DNA of 6,338 nt from Halobacteriales archaeon QS_9_68_42. GTDB lineage: Archaea; Halobacteriota; Halobacteria; Halobacteriales; Haloarculaceae. The stretch's first letter is position 1. The number at the start of each line of letters is the position of its first letter. The DNA is taken from assembly GCA_003022905.1 (NCBI GenBank), contig PXSE01000113.1, positions 1-6,338 of the forward strand, read 5' to 3'. Both the position numbers and the translations under genes were made by a program. This document shows positions 5,378 to 6,338 of this stretch, piece after piece. The notes below the pieces were generated by a model. The model did not search any database. It was not told the DNA's origin and saw only the letters and a program-made list of their open reading frames with translations.

Positions 5378-6338
5378 TCACTCCACATCGGAGTCGGGCG
5401 GCTTACTGTCCGGGCCCAACTCGAGGACGTCCACATCCTCCGGTAGCGCCGACAGCGCCGACTCCGGCCACCCCCAGTGGGCGACGGCGAACTCGACGTC
5501 GGGGTTGGCCTCGACCAGCCGTCGGACGCCGGTCGCGGCCGCCTCGTACAGCGCCGGCGGGAACGGACCGAACGGGGCCTGGAGCCGCCAGGTGGCGTCG
5601 AAGCGGCTGTTGTCGTCGCCCTCCGACAGCAGCACCCGCTCGCCGGGCACCGCCAGCCGGTCGAGCCGGTCGTGGTGCCGCCGTACCTCCGGCCGTCGCG
5701 CCGACGCCCCCGAGAGATAGAAGAACGTTCCCTTGGAGACGGGGTCGGACGCCTCGAGCCGGTCGGCGTCGTCCAGGAGCGCGTGGTAGCCGTCGACCAT
5801 CGCCGGGTGCCCCCGGGCGCGGCGTTCGACCAGCTCCAGCAGGTTGCCCTCCCGGAGCGCCCCCTTGACCGTCCGTATCTCCCGGTAGCTGACGTGGAGA
5901 TTGTGCTCAGCGAGCCGCCGCTCGCGGGCCTCCGCTTCCAGTCCTCGCAGGGAGTCGGCGGTGTGGTCGACACACACCGGACATGCACACGGCAGGTACT
6001 CCAAGTCCTCGAGGCCGTCGGTGCCGGCGACGGTGAGGTAGCGGTCGTCGCGGGCGTACAGCGCGTACGCCGCGGAGTCGAAGAGGTCACAGCCGGCCGC
6101 CACCGCCAGCGCGAAGGTCATGGGGTGGCCGGCGCCGAACAGGTGGACCGGGGCGTCCGAACCGAGCCCGCGTTTCGCGGCCGACACCACCTCCGCCATC
6201 TCGGCGTACCGGTAGCCGTTCATCAGCGGCACGACGGCCCCGACCGGGAAGACGTCGAGCGACGTCCCGTAGGCGTGTTCGGCGGCCTCCCGCCGGAGGT
6301 CCGGGTATGTCGACCCCTGGACCGGCGCGTTGACCAGC
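5378..6338 (-). CDS. tgtA: tRNA-guanine(15) transglycosylase, archaeosine pathway (N-terminus cut by window edge)
   Basis: Archaeal TGT exchanges guanine-15 in the tRNA D-loop for preQ0, the first step of archaeosine synthesis. The 319 visible residues are the C-terminal two thirds of a protein I estimate at about 480, so roughly 160 residues are missing. The visible part opens [17 protein letters not shown]. The segment [10 protein letters not shown] (residues 30-39) belongs to the catalytic TIM barrel. [10 protein letters not shown] carries Asp87, which by its spacing from the zinc site matches the nucleophile of archaeal TGT. Cys117, Cys119 and Cys122 (CACPVC) with His145 in HNL, 23 residues after the last Cys, form the zinc site with archaeal spacing. 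A domain of about 150 residues follows, and there is no obvious PUA domain before the stop, consistent with the split TgtA arrangement reported for haloarchaea. The GTG at 6232 is internal, not the start. Confidence 0.93.
   Translation of the reverse strand, partial: LVNAPVQGSTYPDLRREAAEHAYGTSLDVFPVGAVVPLMNGYRYAEMAEVVSAAKRGLGSDAPVHLFGAGHPMTFALAVAAGCDLFDSAAYALYARDDRYLTVAGTDGLEDLEYLPCACPVCVDHTADSLRGLEAEARERRLAEHNLHVSYREIRTVKGALREGNLLELVERRARGHPAMVDGYHALLDDADRLEASDPVSKGTFFYLSGASARRPEVRRHHDRLDRLAVPGERVLLSEGDDNSRFDATWRLQAPFGPFPPALYEAAATGVRRLVEANPDVEFAVAHWGWPESALSALPEDVDVLELGPDSKPPDSDVE

Noticed and set aside
5184..5868. Plus-strand frames (5184-5720, 5275-5868) opposite the tgtA 3' end.
   Set aside because: They are antisense to TgtA coding sequence with low-complexity translations, and their ATGs do not lie at a suitable distance from the TATA box.
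5185..6090. Upstream extension of the antitoxin frame by about 300 codons.
   Set aside because: The extension crosses non-coding DNA and then reads tgtA in the wrong frame (Ser/Thr/Arg-rich). The TATA box at 5208-5217 supports the start at 5184.
1..6338. CRISPR arrays, tRNA or rRNA genes, transposase genes, replication origins.
   Set aside because: I looked for regularly spaced repeats, cloverleaf and CCA-like ends, transposase motifs and origin-like repeats, and saw none I could support.

Overview
The window reads as chromosomal DNA of a haloarchaeon (class Halobacteria). Most of it is very GC-rich, the proteins are acidic, and transcripts appear to start at or very near the ATG: TATA boxes lie about 27 bases upstream of start codons and Shine-Dalgarno sequences are lacking. 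PurC and the tRNA-guanine transglycosylase have haloarchaeal/archaeal hallmarks. The genus cannot be named from the sequence alone.

Layout. (1) 1-1089, minus strand: the N-terminal half of an LctP-family L-lactate permease, preceded by and overlapping a 55-codon leader ORF that begins at a probable leaderless start. (2) 1090-1277: a divergent promoter region with the lctP-side TATA box and, on the other side, a 14-bp TTAGG-N4-CCTAA palindrome that resembles a DtxR/IdeR iron box. (3) 1278-2876, plus strand: a fused two-domain Fe(III)-type ABC permease (SfuB/FbpB-like) with no binding-protein or ATPase gene beside it. (4) 2876-2985: a 110-bp segment bounded by perfect 16-bp inverted repeats that fills the gap between two convergent stop codons. 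(5) 2988-4224, minus strand: a 56-aa single-span membrane protein and, upstream of it, purC. (6) 4384-5220, minus strand: a visibly lower-GC type II toxin-antitoxin module, with a ribbon-helix-helix antitoxin and a PIN-domain toxin, whose promoter carries helically phased palindromes. (7) 5221-5377: a short non-coding stretch with several potential hairpins. (8) 5378-6338, minus strand: the C-terminal two thirds of archaeal tRNA-guanine(15) transglycosylase (TgtA).

The genes do not form one pathway. Lactate uptake, iron uptake, purine synthesis and tRNA modification are ordinary chromosomal functions. The toxin-antitoxin module and the inverted-repeat segment look like accessory insertions among them. 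The most interesting points are the orphan permease with its own iron-box-like operator, the 110-bp inverted-repeat element, the RHH plus UPF0175-like antitoxin with its 11-bp-phased operator, and the leaderless ORF overlapping the lctP start. No clearly new multi-gene system is evident.
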